Source: Streptomyces sp. NBC_01451
GTDB taxonomy: Bacteria; Actinomycetota; Actinomycetes; Streptomycetales; Streptomycetaceae
Reading direction: 5' to 3'
Assembly: GCF_036227485.1 (NCBI RefSeq)
Contig: NZ_CP109479.1
Coordinates: forward strand, 9,114,001 to 9,178,000
DNA: 64,000 nucleotides
Below are positions 25,720 through 33,191 of the stretch, one piece after another (the stretch's first letter is position 1; every line of letters begins with the position of its first letter). The notes under the pieces were generated by a model. The model saw nothing but the letters and a program-made list of their open reading frames with translations. It searched no databases and was not told the origin of the DNA. Both the position numbers and the translations under genes were made by a program.

Positions 25720-27339
25720 CTACCGGTCCGCCCCGACCGCCACCTCCTGGGCCCACCGGTAGTCCGCCTTGCCGCTGGGCGACCGCTGTATCGTCTCGGT
25801 GATCACCAGCTGCCGGGGGATCTTGTAACCGGCCAGATGCCTACGGCAGTAGGACTGGACGTCCTCCAGCGAGGGCCGTGGCGCCCCCGTGCGCAACTGC
25901 ACCACCGCCGCCACATGGTTTCCCCACCTCGGGTCCGGGACACCGGCCACGAGTGCGTCGTACACGTCCGGATGGGACTTGAGCGCCTGCTCGACCTCCT
26001 CCGGATACACTTTCTCGCCGCCGGTGTTGATGCACTGGGAACCCCGGCCGAGGACGGTCACGACGCCCTCCTCGTCGACCGTCGCCATGTCGCCGAGCAG
26101 CACCCACCGCTCGCCGTCCCTCTCGAAGAAGGTGTCCGCCGTCTTCCGCGGGTCGTTGTAGTAGCCGAGCGGTACGTTGCCGCACTGGGCGATCCGGCCC
26201 ACCTCGCCCGCCGCCACCGGCTCGTGGGTGGCCGGATCCACCACCTGGGTCCGGAAGTTGACGCGGATACGGAAGCCGCGCTCGGGGCCCGAGTCCGCGG
26301 TCGCCGTACCGTTGAAGCCGGACTCCGACGACCCGAAGTTGTTCAGCAGCATCACGTTCGGGACCAGGGCCTGGAACTCGGCGCGGACCGTCTCCGACAT
26401 GATCGCGCCGGACGACGAGACGCTGAACAGGGCCGAGCAGTCCGTGCCCTTCATGGGCCCGTTGAGGGCGTCGATCAGTGGACGCAGCATCGCGTCGCCC
26501 ACCAGGGACACGCTGGTGACCTTCTCCCTCTCGATCGTGCGCAGCACGTCCTCGGCGGTGAACTTGCGGTGGATCACCACCCGCTGGCCGAAGTTGAAGC
26601 CGATGAAGGCGGTCAGGGTCGAGGTGCCGTGCATCAGCGGGGGAGTGGGGAAGAAGGTGATTCCCTCGCCGCCGGCCGCGACCCGCTCCGCCAGCTCCTG
26701 CGGGGACTTGACCGGCTCGCCGGTGGGGGCGCCACCGCCCAGGCCGGCGAAGAACAGGTCCTCCTGGCGCCACATCACGCCCTTGGGCATGCCGGTGGTG
26801 CCGCCGGTGTAGATGATGAACTGGTCGTCGCCCGAGCGGGCCGGGAAGCCCCGCTCCGGGGACCCGGCGGCCTCCGCCTCGGCGAAGGGCACTGCCTCCA
26901 GCTCGGGCGAGCCCGGCTCCGGTTCGCCCACGCGGATCAGGTGCCGCAACGCCGTGGCCCGCGGCCGTGCCGCCGCCACCCGCTCGGTGAACTCCGCGTC
27001 GAACACCAGGGCGGCGAGGGCGGCGTCCTGGTAGAGGTACACCAACTCCTCTTCCACATAGCGGTAGTTGACGTTGACGGGCACGACCCGTGCCTTCAGG
27101 CACCCAAGCACCGTCTGGAGGTACTCGACCCCGTTGTAGAGATGCAGGCCCAGATGCTCGCCCGGGCGTATCCCGCTGTCGATCAGATGATGGGCGACCC
27201 GGTTGGCGGCGGCATCCAACTCCGCGTAGGTCAGGCGGCGTTCCGCGCCCGTACCGGGATGGTCGAGGTACACGAGTGCCGCACGGTCCGGCACCACGTC
27301 CACGACCGACTCGAACAGGTCGGCAAGGTTGTACTCCAC
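25720..27339 (-). CDS. Acyl-CoA synthetase, FadD19/steroid-type
   Basis: The 539-residue ANL enzyme has P-loop IYTGGTTGMPKGVMWRQED, NNFGSSESGFNGT, LGDMATVDEEGVVTVLGRG, CINTGGEKVYPEEVEQAL, and C-terminal Lys in SPSGKADYRWAQ. The YTGGTTGMPKGVMWRQED loop and GGEK motif are typical of the subgroup containing mycobacterial steroid side-chain CoA ligases (FadD17/19). It likely activates a bulky branched acid. GTG 27339 has AGGAGGAG five bases upstream. It shares a 194-bp divergent promoter region with the hydratase-thiolase operon, which carries an operator-like inverted repeat. Confidence 0.92.
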   Translation of the reverse strand: MEYNLADLFESVVDVVPDRAALVYLDHPGTGAERRLTYAELDAAANRVAHHLIDSGIRPGEHLGLHLYNGVEYLQTVLGCLKARVVPVNVNYRYVEEELVYLYQDAALAALVFDAEFTERVAAARPRATALRHLIRVGEPEPGSPELEAVPFAEAEAAGSPERGFPARSGDDQFIIYTGGTTGMPKGVMWRQEDLFFAGLGGGAPTGEPVKSPQELAERVAAGGEGITFFPTPPLMHGTSTLTAFIGFNFGQRVVIHRKFTAEDVLRTIEREKVTSVSLVGDAMLRPLIDALNGPMKGTDCSALFSVSSSGAIMSETVRAEFQALVPNVMLLNNFGSSESGFNGTATADSGPERGFRIRVNFRTQVVDPATHEPVAAGEVGRIAQCGNVPLGYYNDPRKTADTFFERDGERWVLLGDMATVDEEGVVTVLGRGSQCINTGGEKVYPEEVEQALKSHPDVYDALVAGVPDPRWGNHVAAVVQLRTGAPRPSLEDVQSYCRRHLAGYKIPRQLVITETIQRSPSGKADYRWAQEVAVGADR

Positions 27340-27433
27340 CGCTCCTCCTGACCCTGGGCATCCCTGGCGGTTGTCGGCTCGCCGTCATCAGAGCAAAGGG
27401 CGCGGCAACTGTGAAGGGGCGGCGCCGAAGAAA

Positions 27434-27450
27434 TCTGACTACCTGTCAGA
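27434..27450. promoter_or_regulatory. Inverted repeat TCTGACTACCTGTCAGA (candidate shared operator)
   Basis: Six-base arms TCTGAC and GTCAGA separated by five bases, flanked by AAA, lie in the middle of the divergent promoter region between the FadD19-type gene and the hydratase. It matches the 15791-15807 element in length, arms and flanking AAA. TetR-family binding is inferred. Confidence 0.55.
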
Positions 27451-27482
27451 AAACCCTTGAAGTGCTTCCTCCGCTCCTGCAA

Positions 27483-27518
27483 CCTGTTCTCGTTCTTTCA
27501 CCTGTTCTCGTTCTTTCA
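27483..27518. repeat. Two tandem copies of an 18-bp unit
   Basis: CCTGTTCTCGTTCTTTCA occurs at 27483-27500 and again, without a break, at 27501-27518. It is 3 bp before the RBS GGGGAG of the hydratase gene and so lies within the 5' untranslated region or core promoter. It could be a duplicated activator half-site or a simple slippage product. Confidence 0.75.
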
Positions 27519-27533
27519 GAGGGGAGATGGGCG

Positions 27534-28334
27534 ATGGGTGGCACGGAACACCTGACCGTTCGGCGTGAGAACGCCACACTGGTGCTCACACTCAACCGGC
27601 CGGAAGCCAAGAACGCGCTCTCGCTGCCGATGCTCGTCGGGCTGTACGACGGCTGGGTCGAGGCGGACGCGGACGACGCCGTCCGCTCGATCGTGCTCAC
27701 CGGGGCCGGGGGCGCCTTCTGCGCCGGGATGGACCTGAAAGCCCTGGCCGGGAGCGGTCTGGAGGGAGAGGAGTACCGCCACCGGCTCAAGGCCGACCCG
27801 GACCTGCACTGGAAGGCGATGCTCCGCCACCACCGCCCCCGCAAACCGGTGATATCCGCGATCGAGGGGTACTGCGTCGCCGGCGGCACCGAGATCATCC
27901 AGGGCACCGACATCCGGGTCGCGGGCGAGTCGGCGACCTTCGGACTCTTCGAGGTCAAGCGGGGACTCTTCCCGATCGGCGGCTCCACGGTCCGCCTCCA
28001 ACGGCAGATCCCGCGCACCCACGCCCTGGAAATGCTGCTCACCGCACGCCCGTACAGCGCCCAGGAGGCCGCCGCCATCGGCCTGATCGGACACGTCGTC
28101 CCCGACGGAACCGCCCTGGACAAGGCCCTGGAGATCGCCGAACGCATCAACGCCTGCGGCCCGCTCGCCGTGGAGGCCGTCAAGGCCTCCGTCTACGAGA
28201 CCGCCGAGATGACCGAGACCGAGGGCCTGGCCGCCGAACTCAAGCGCGGCTGGCCCGTCTTCGACACCGCCGACGCCAAGGAAGGCACCCGTGCCTTCGC
28301 CGAGAAGCGCCCGCCCGTCTACCGGCGGGCCTGA
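27534..28334 (+). CDS. Enoyl-CoA hydratase/isomerase family protein
   Basis: The 266-residue crotonase-fold protein shows TLNRPEAKNALSLPM, the first oxyanion-hole segment GAGGAFCAGMDLKAL, the second one in IEGYCVAGGTEII, and FGLFEVKRGLFPIGG, where a catalytic Glu is expected. It should hydrate a 2-enoyl-CoA. It is the first gene of an operon with the OB-fold protein and two thiolases (gap 22 bp, then overlaps). RBS GGGGAG lies at 27521-27526. The upstream region carries an 18-bp duplication and an inverted repeat. Confidence 0.92.
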   Translation: MGGTEHLTVRRENATLVLTLNRPEAKNALSLPMLVGLYDGWVEADADDAVRSIVLTGAGGAFCAGMDLKALAGSGLEGEEYRHRLKADPDLHWKAMLRHHRPRKPVISAIEGYCVAGGTEIIQGTDIRVAGESATFGLFEVKRGLFPIGGSTVRLQRQIPRTHALEMLLTARPYSAQEAAAIGLIGHVVPDGTALDKALEIAERINACGPLAVEAVKASVYETAEMTETEGLAAELKRGWPVFDTADAKEGTRAFAEKRPPVYRRA

Positions 28335-28356
28335 CCCCGCGAAGGAGCACCCCGGG

Positions 28357-29304
28357 ATGACCACCGAAGTCCTCAAAGCCCCCCTGGTCGTCGAATTCCC
28401 CTTCACCCGCTCCCTGGGTCCCGTCCAGAGCGCCTTCCTGACCGGCCTGCGAGAACAGGTCGTCCTCGGTGTCCGCACCACGGACGGCCGCACCCTCGTC
28501 CCGCCCGTCGAGTACGACCCGGTGACCGCCGACGAGATACGCGACCTCGTACAGGTCGCCCCCACCGGCACCGTCACCACCTGGGCCTGGAACCACGCCC
28601 CGCGCCGCGGCCAGCCCCTCGGCACGCCCTTCGCCTGGGTCCTGGTCCGGCTCGACGGCGCCGACACGGCCCTGCTGCACGCGCTCGACGCTCCCGGCCC
28701 CGACGCCGTCCACAGCGGCATGCGGGTCCGGATCCGCTGGGCGGCGGAGCGCACGGGCGCGATCACGGACATCGCCTGCTTCGAGCCCGACGACAGCGTG
28801 ATCGGCGGTGAAGCGGCCGACCACGACGGGCGGTTCGAGTCCATGGTGACCGGCATCGTCGCCTCGGCCCGCCTCGACTACACCTACTCGCCCGGCCGCG
28901 CGCAGACCGACTACATCAACGCCCTCGCCGAGCGGCGGATCGTCGGCGAGCGCTGCCCGGCCTGCCGGAAGGTGTACGTCCCGCCCAGGGGCGCGTGCCC
29001 CACCTGCGGTGTCGCCACGGCCGAGCAGGTCGAGGTGGGGCCCGGGGGCACGGTCACCACCTTCTGCATCGTCAACATCAAGGCGCGCAACCTCGACATC
29101 GAAGTGCCCTACGTCTACGCGCACATCGCCCTCGACGGCGCTGACCTCGCCCTGCACGGCCGGATCGGCGGCATCCCCTACGACCAGGTCCGTATGGGAC
29201 TGCGGGTGGAGCCGGTGTGGACGGAAGGGGGCCGCTATCCCGACCACTACCGGCCCACCGGCGAGCCCGACGCGGACTACGAGACGTACAAGGAGTCGCT
29301 GTGA
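28357..29304 (+). CDS. Double OB-fold (DUF35/ChsH2-like) protein, thiolase partner
   Basis: The 315-residue protein contains two DUF35-like units. The first (about 20-140) lacks cysteines. The second (about 180-300) has a rubredoxin-like zinc ribbon, C-P-A-C...C-P-T-C (CPACRKVYVPPRGACPTC), followed by an OB barrel (GTVTTFCIVNIKARNLDIEV). Such proteins bind acyl-CoA and pair with thiolase-fold enzymes or hydratases in steroid side-chain breakdown. It overlaps the next gene (GTGA), so it is translationally coupled to the thiolase. RBS GAAGGAG lies at 28341-28347. Confidence 0.85.
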   Translation: MTTEVLKAPLVVEFPFTRSLGPVQSAFLTGLREQVVLGVRTTDGRTLVPPVEYDPVTADEIRDLVQVAPTGTVTTWAWNHAPRRGQPLGTPFAWVLVRLDGADTALLHALDAPGPDAVHSGMRVRIRWAAERTGAITDIACFEPDDSVIGGEAADHDGRFESMVTGIVASARLDYTYSPGRAQTDYINALAERRIVGERCPACRKVYVPPRGACPTCGVATAEQVEVGPGGTVTTFCIVNIKARNLDIEVPYVYAHIALDGADLALHGRIGGIPYDQVRMGLRVEPVWTEGGRYPDHYRPTGEPDADYETYKESL

Positions 29305-30359
29305 CACGCGAGATCGCCGTCGTCGCCTTCGCACAGACCGATCACCGGCGCACCAGCGACGAGCTCTCCGAAGTCGAGATGCTCATGCCGGTGCTGCACG
29401 AGGTGCTCGACCGGACCGGCCTGAAGACCAGCGACATCGGCTTCACCTGCTCCGGCTCCTCCGACTACCTCGCCGGCCGCGCCTTCTCCTTCACCCTCGC
29501 GCTCGACGGTGTGGGCGCCTGGCCGCCGATCTCCGAGTCGCACGTGGAGATGGACGGGGCGTGGGCGCTGTACGAGGCGTGGACCAAACTGCTCACCGGC
29601 GACACCGACACGGCACTCGTCTACGCGTACGGCAAGTCCTCGCCAGGCTCGGTGCGGGACGTCCTGACCCGGCAGCTCGACCCGTACTACGTGGCCCCCC
29701 TGTGGCCGGACTCCGTGGCACTCGCCGCGCTCCAGGCGCAGGCACTCATCGACGAGGGTTACACCGACGAGCCGGCGCTCGCCGCCGTCGCCGCCCGGAG
29801 CCGGGCGGACGCGCAGGCCAACTCTCATGCCCAGCTGCGGGGTTCGGTGCCGCACGGGGAGTACGTCGTGCATCCGCTGCGTACCGGCGACTGTCCGCCG
29901 ATCGGCGACGGGGCCGCCGCCGTGATCCTCGCGGCCGGTGACCGCGCCCGGGAACTGTGCGAGCGGCCCGCCTGGATCCGGGGCATCGACCACCGCATCG
30001 AGGCACACTCGCTCGGCGTCCGCGAACTGACCGACTCGCCCTCGACGCGGCTCGCCGCCGAGAAGGCCGGCGCCTTCGAACGGCCTGTGGACACCGCCGA
30101 GTTGCACGCGCCGTTCACCTCGCAGGAGGTGGTCCTCAGAAAGGCCCTCCGGCTGGGCGACGACGTCCGTGTGAACCCCTCCGGCGGTGCCCTCGCCGCC
30201 AACCCGATCATGGCCGCCGGGCTCGTCCGCATCGGCGAGGCCGCCGCTCGTATCCACCGGGGCGAGTCCGACCGGGCCCTCGCCCACGCCACCTCCGGGC
30301 CCTGTCTCCAGCAGAACCTGGTCGCCGTACTCGAAGGGGAGCCCCGTCATGTCCAGTGA
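29301..30359 (+). CDS. Thiolase-fold lipid-transfer-type protein (first of pair)
   Basis: The 352-residue SCP-x/Ltp-type thiolase begins REIAVVAFAQTDHRR. It has a Ser/Gly-rich segment at the usual nucleophile position (SDIGFTCSGSSDYLAGRAFS), where the Cys lies in TCSGSS, plus HAPFTSQEVVLRKALRLG and VNPSGGALAANPIMAAGL near the end. Members of this group act as retro-aldolases or thiolases on CoA esters together with DUF35 partners. Whether the nucleophile is competent cannot be judged here. It starts with GTG inside the OB-fold stop and overlaps the next gene by 11 bp. Confidence 0.88.
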   Translation: MTREIAVVAFAQTDHRRTSDELSEVEMLMPVLHEVLDRTGLKTSDIGFTCSGSSDYLAGRAFSFTLALDGVGAWPPISESHVEMDGAWALYEAWTKLLTGDTDTALVYAYGKSSPGSVRDVLTRQLDPYYVAPLWPDSVALAALQAQALIDEGYTDEPALAAVAARSRADAQANSHAQLRGSVPHGEYVVHPLRTGDCPPIGDGAAAVILAAGDRARELCERPAWIRGIDHRIEAHSLGVRELTDSPSTRLAAEKAGAFERPVDTAELHAPFTSQEVVLRKALRLGDDVRVNPSGGALAANPIMAAGLVRIGEAAARIHRGESDRALAHATSGPCLQQNLVAVLEGEPRHVQ

Positions 30360-31515
30360 ACCCGTGGCGGTCGTCGGGATCGGCCAGACCAAGCACGTCG
30401 CCGCCCGCCGGGACGTGTCCATGGCCGGGTTGGTGCGGGAGGCAGCCCAACGTGCCCTGACTGACGCCGAGTTGACGTGGGCCGACATCGACGCCGTCGT
30501 CATCGGCAAGGCGCCCGACTTCTTCGAGGGCGTCATGATGCCCGAGCTGTATCTCGCCGACGCGCTCGGCGCGGTCGGCAAACCGATGCTGCGCGTGCAC
30601 ACGGCAGGCTCGGTCGGCGGATCCACGGCCCTGGTCGCCACGAACCTCGTCAGGTCCCGCGTCCACGCCACCGTCCTCACCCTGGCCTACGAGAAACAGT
30701 CCGAGTCGAACGCCATGTGGGGACTCTCCCTGCCGATCCCCTTCCAGCAGCCGCTGCTGGCCGGCGCCGGCGGCTTCTTCGCCCCGCACGTGCGCGCGTA
30801 CATGCGGCGCAGCGGCGCCCCCGACACGGTCGGCTCGCTGGTCGCGTACAAGGACCGGCGCAACGCGCTTCTGAACCCGTACGCGCATCTGCACGAGCAC
30901 GACATCACGCTGGAGAAGGTCCAGGCCTCGCCCATGCTGTGGGACCCGATCCGCTACTCCGAGACCTGCCCCTCCTCCGACGGCGCCGTCGCGATGATCC
31001 TCACCGACCGTGCCGGCGCCGGACGCGCACCTCGCCCGCCCGCCTGGCTGCACGGCGGCGCGATGCGCAGCGAACCCACGCTCTTCGCGGGCAAGGACGC
31101 CGTTTCGCCGAAGGCGGGCCAGGACTGCGCGGCCGACGTGTACCGGCAGGCCGGGATCGCCGACCCGCGCAGGGACATCGACGCCGTCGAGATGTACGTC
31201 CCGTTCTCCTGGTACGAACCCATGTGGCTGGAGAACCTCGGCTTCGCCGCCGAGGGCGAGGGCTGGAAGCTCACCGAAGCGGGGGTCACCGAGCTCGACG
31301 GTGATCTGCCCGTCAACATGTCGGGCGGTGTTCTGTCGACCAATCCGATCGGCGCCTCCGGCATGATCCGCTTCGCGGAAGCAGCCCTTCAGGTGCGCGG
31401 GCTGGCCGGAGAACACCAGGTGGACGGGGCCCGCAGGGTCCTCGGGCACGCCTACGGCGGTGGCTCGCAGTTCTTTTCGATGTGGCTCGTCGGCAGCGAA
31501 CCGCCCACCTCCTGA
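30349..31515 (+). CDS. Thiolase-fold lipid-transfer-type protein (second of pair)
   Basis: The 388-residue paralogue begins PVAVVGIGQTKHVAARRDVS. It has RVHTAGSVGGSTALVATNLV at the nucleophile loop, with Ser in place of the usual Cys, then NPYAHLHEHDITLEKVQASP, and C-terminal NMSGGVLSTNPIGASGMIRF and HAYGGGSQFFSMWL. It probably works with the preceding thiolase and OB-fold protein as one complex. RBS AAGGGGA lies at 30334-30340. It is the last gene of the operon. Confidence 0.88.
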   Translation: MSSEPVAVVGIGQTKHVAARRDVSMAGLVREAAQRALTDAELTWADIDAVVIGKAPDFFEGVMMPELYLADALGAVGKPMLRVHTAGSVGGSTALVATNLVRSRVHATVLTLAYEKQSESNAMWGLSLPIPFQQPLLAGAGGFFAPHVRAYMRRSGAPDTVGSLVAYKDRRNALLNPYAHLHEHDITLEKVQASPMLWDPIRYSETCPSSDGAVAMILTDRAGAGRAPRPPAWLHGGAMRSEPTLFAGKDAVSPKAGQDCAADVYRQAGIADPRRDIDAVEMYVPFSWYEPMWLENLGFAAEGEGWKLTEAGVTELDGDLPVNMSGGVLSTNPIGASGMIRFAEAALQVRGLAGEHQVDGARRVLGHAYGGGSQFFSMWLVGSEPPTS

Positions 31516-31598
31516 AGCGTCCCCCTCACGTGGCCTGTCGGCGGCAGGAACCGATGGCTAGGCTGACGGCGGACGACGTAACCGGGAGGAGCACGGAC

Positions 31599-31841
31599 GT
31601 GGCCGAGAGCACGATCCAGGAGCACCCGCTCGCGGGCTGGGACAAGCCGGAGCTGGACCTCAGCAACGCCGACTGGCAGTCCAGCAGCAGCGGGCGAGGG
31701 GATGTCCAGATCGCTTTTGTCGAGGGGTTCATCGCGATGCGCAACAGTGGCCGCGCGCACAGCCCTTCCCTGATCTTCACGCCCGCGGAGTGGGGCGCGT
31801 TCGTTTCGGGGGCACGGGAAGGGGAGTTCGACCTGACCTGA
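31599..31841 (+). CDS. DUF397 domain protein
   Basis: The 80-residue protein ends in a DUF397 domain (NADWQSSSSGRGDVQIAFVE, IAMRNSGRAHSPSLIFTPAEW, FVSGAREGEFDL). DUF397 proteins usually sit next to an XRE-type regulator (Scr1-like) and modulate it. No such regulator is adjacent here, so this is an orphan copy. GTG 31599 is chosen because GGGAGGA (31584-31590) lies just upstream. Confidence 0.85.
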   Translation: MAESTIQEHPLAGWDKPELDLSNADWQSSSSGRGDVQIAFVEGFIAMRNSGRAHSPSLIFTPAEWGAFVSGAREGEFDLT

Positions 31842-31910
31842 GACCGCGTCGACCTTGAGGTGGGGCCGCGACAGGGGCTGCCCGGCGGAAGGCGGGGCCG
31901 CCCCTGCGGT

Positions 31911-31941
31911 GCTAATGGATGCCTCGGGGATTACCATTAGC
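31911..31941. promoter_or_regulatory. Inverted repeat GCTAATGG / CCATTAGC before the CGNR gene
   Basis: Perfect 8-bp arms at 31911-31918 and 31934-31941 are separated by 15 bp, and the element ends three bases before ATG 31945. It is AT-rich against the surroundings. Its position over the likely promoter suggests an autoregulatory operator for the CGNR protein. Confidence 0.5.
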
Positions 31942-31944
31942 CTC

Positions 31945-32556
31945 ATGCGGGACCCGATCACCAGCGACATCACGAGCGACGCGCGGCTTGCCCTCGACCT
32001 CGCCCTCACCGTCCGCCACGACGGCGACGGCGGCATCGCCGACGACCTCACCGACACCGCCGGCCTCACCACCTGGGTCCGCGCCCACCGCGACGCCCTG
32101 CCCGGCACGGACGGCTTCGTCGCCGACGAGGCGGAACTGGCCGCCGTACGAGAGCTGCGCGCCGCCGTACGGACCCTCTTCGCCCGCGCGGTGCGGCCCG
32201 GGGAACCGAGCCCGGCCGACGCGACCCGGCTGCTGCCCCTGGCCGAGGCGCTGCGCCGGCTCAACGAGGCCGCCGCCCGCACGCCCACCGTCCCCGTGCT
32301 CGACTGGGCCGACGACGCCGAACCCGTCGTACGTCACCAGGGCGTCCGGGGTGAGGGGGAGGTCGTGGCCGTACTCGCGCGTGCCGCCGTCGGCTTTCTC
32401 GCCGGTGCGGACCGGGAACGCCTGCGGGCCTGCCACGCTCCGCGCTGTGTGCGCTACTTCCTCAAGGAGCATCCGCGCCAGGAGTGGTGCAGGCCCGCCT
32501 GCGGGAACCGGGCCCGCGTCGCCCGCCACCACGAGCGGCACAAGCAGTCCGGCTAG
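31945..32556 (+). CDS. CGNR zinc-finger (ABATE domain) transcriptional regulator
   Basis: The 203-residue protein has an N-terminal ABATE domain (residues 1-140: LALDLALTVRHDGDGG, ELRAAVRTLFARAVRPGE). The C-terminal CGNR zinc finger reads CHAPRCVRYFLKEHPRQEWC then RPACGNRARVARHHERH. The finger is the predicted DNA-binding part; ABATE probably senses a ligand. ATG 31945 is chosen because the inverted repeat sits directly upstream; ATG 31915 would place the repeat inside the coding region. The regulon is unknown. Confidence 0.88.
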   Translation: MRDPITSDITSDARLALDLALTVRHDGDGGIADDLTDTAGLTTWVRAHRDALPGTDGFVADEAELAAVRELRAAVRTLFARAVRPGEPSPADATRLLPLAEALRRLNEAAARTPTVPVLDWADDAEPVVRHQGVRGEGEVVAVLARAAVGFLAGADRERLRACHAPRCVRYFLKEHPRQEWCRPACGNRARVARHHERHKQSG

Positions 32557-32619
32557 GGCCTGTGTGCGTGTGCCACGCCCGCGGGACGAGAGGCCCGGCC
32601 GGACACGTACCATGGCTGT

Positions 32620-33117
32620 ATGTCGTTCCTCCGCCGCCGCAGCGCCACTCCCGCGGGCCCCGACTTCGATGTGCTCGCCATGGATCCGGGCGACTGGCCC
32701 GGCAATCTCGGCGCGGGCCTGCTGCCCGCCCCCGATGGCAGCTGCCAGGGCGTGTTCCTGCGCTACGACCTGTTCGGCGGCCGAGGCCCCGCGATGGTCA
32801 TCGGCAACCTGCCCGAGGGCTCCCCGGCCCGTGATGTCGCCGAGGACGAGGTCCCGTTCGAGGTGGCCCAGCTGCTGGTGGCCCTGGAGAACGAGGAGGA
32901 GGTCACCGTCGTCGGCACCGAGGACGTCCCGGTGATGCAGGGCGACAACCTCCTGATCGTGCGCCGCCTCAAGCTCTCCGAGAGCCGGATCGCCTGCGTG
33001 CAGTTCGACCGCAGCGACAACGTCCTGGTGACCATCGCAGCATGGGACCGTCCGATCACGGACGATCTGTACGCGCTGCTGAAGCCGCTGCCCGCGGAGC
33101 TCTTCCAGACCGCCTGA
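32620..33117 (+). CDS. Conserved actinobacterial hypothetical protein
   Basis: The 165-residue soluble protein has no recognisable catalytic motif. It begins MSFLRRRSATPAG and contains two acidic stretches (VAEDEVPFEVAQLLVALENE, EEEVTVVGTEDVPVM) in what looks like an alternating beta/alpha domain. No signal peptide or membrane helix is seen. It has the steady codon use of a real gene and is followed by a strong convergent terminator. I do not recognise a function. Confidence 0.75.
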   Translation: MSFLRRRSATPAGPDFDVLAMDPGDWPGNLGAGLLPAPDGSCQGVFLRYDLFGGRGPAMVIGNLPEGSPARDVAEDEVPFEVAQLLVALENEEEVTVVGTEDVPVMQGDNLLIVRRLKLSESRIACVQFDRSDNVLVTIAAWDRPITDDLYALLKPLPAELFQTA

Positions 33118-33136
33118 AGTGACACCGGCACTGGCA

Positions 33137-33172
33137 GGGGCCGGTTTCCGCCGCGCGGCGAGAACCGGCCCC
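33137..33172. terminator. Nested hairpin terminator between convergent genes
   Basis: GGGGCCGGTT (33137-33146) pairs with AACCGGCCCC (33163-33172). The loop holds the self-complementary CGCCGCGCGGCG. Outer AAGTG/CACTT bases extend the stem. It lies 20 bp from each of two convergent stops and should end transcription from both sides. Confidence 0.8.
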
Positions 33173-33191
33173 CACTTCTGTCGTCGACGGC

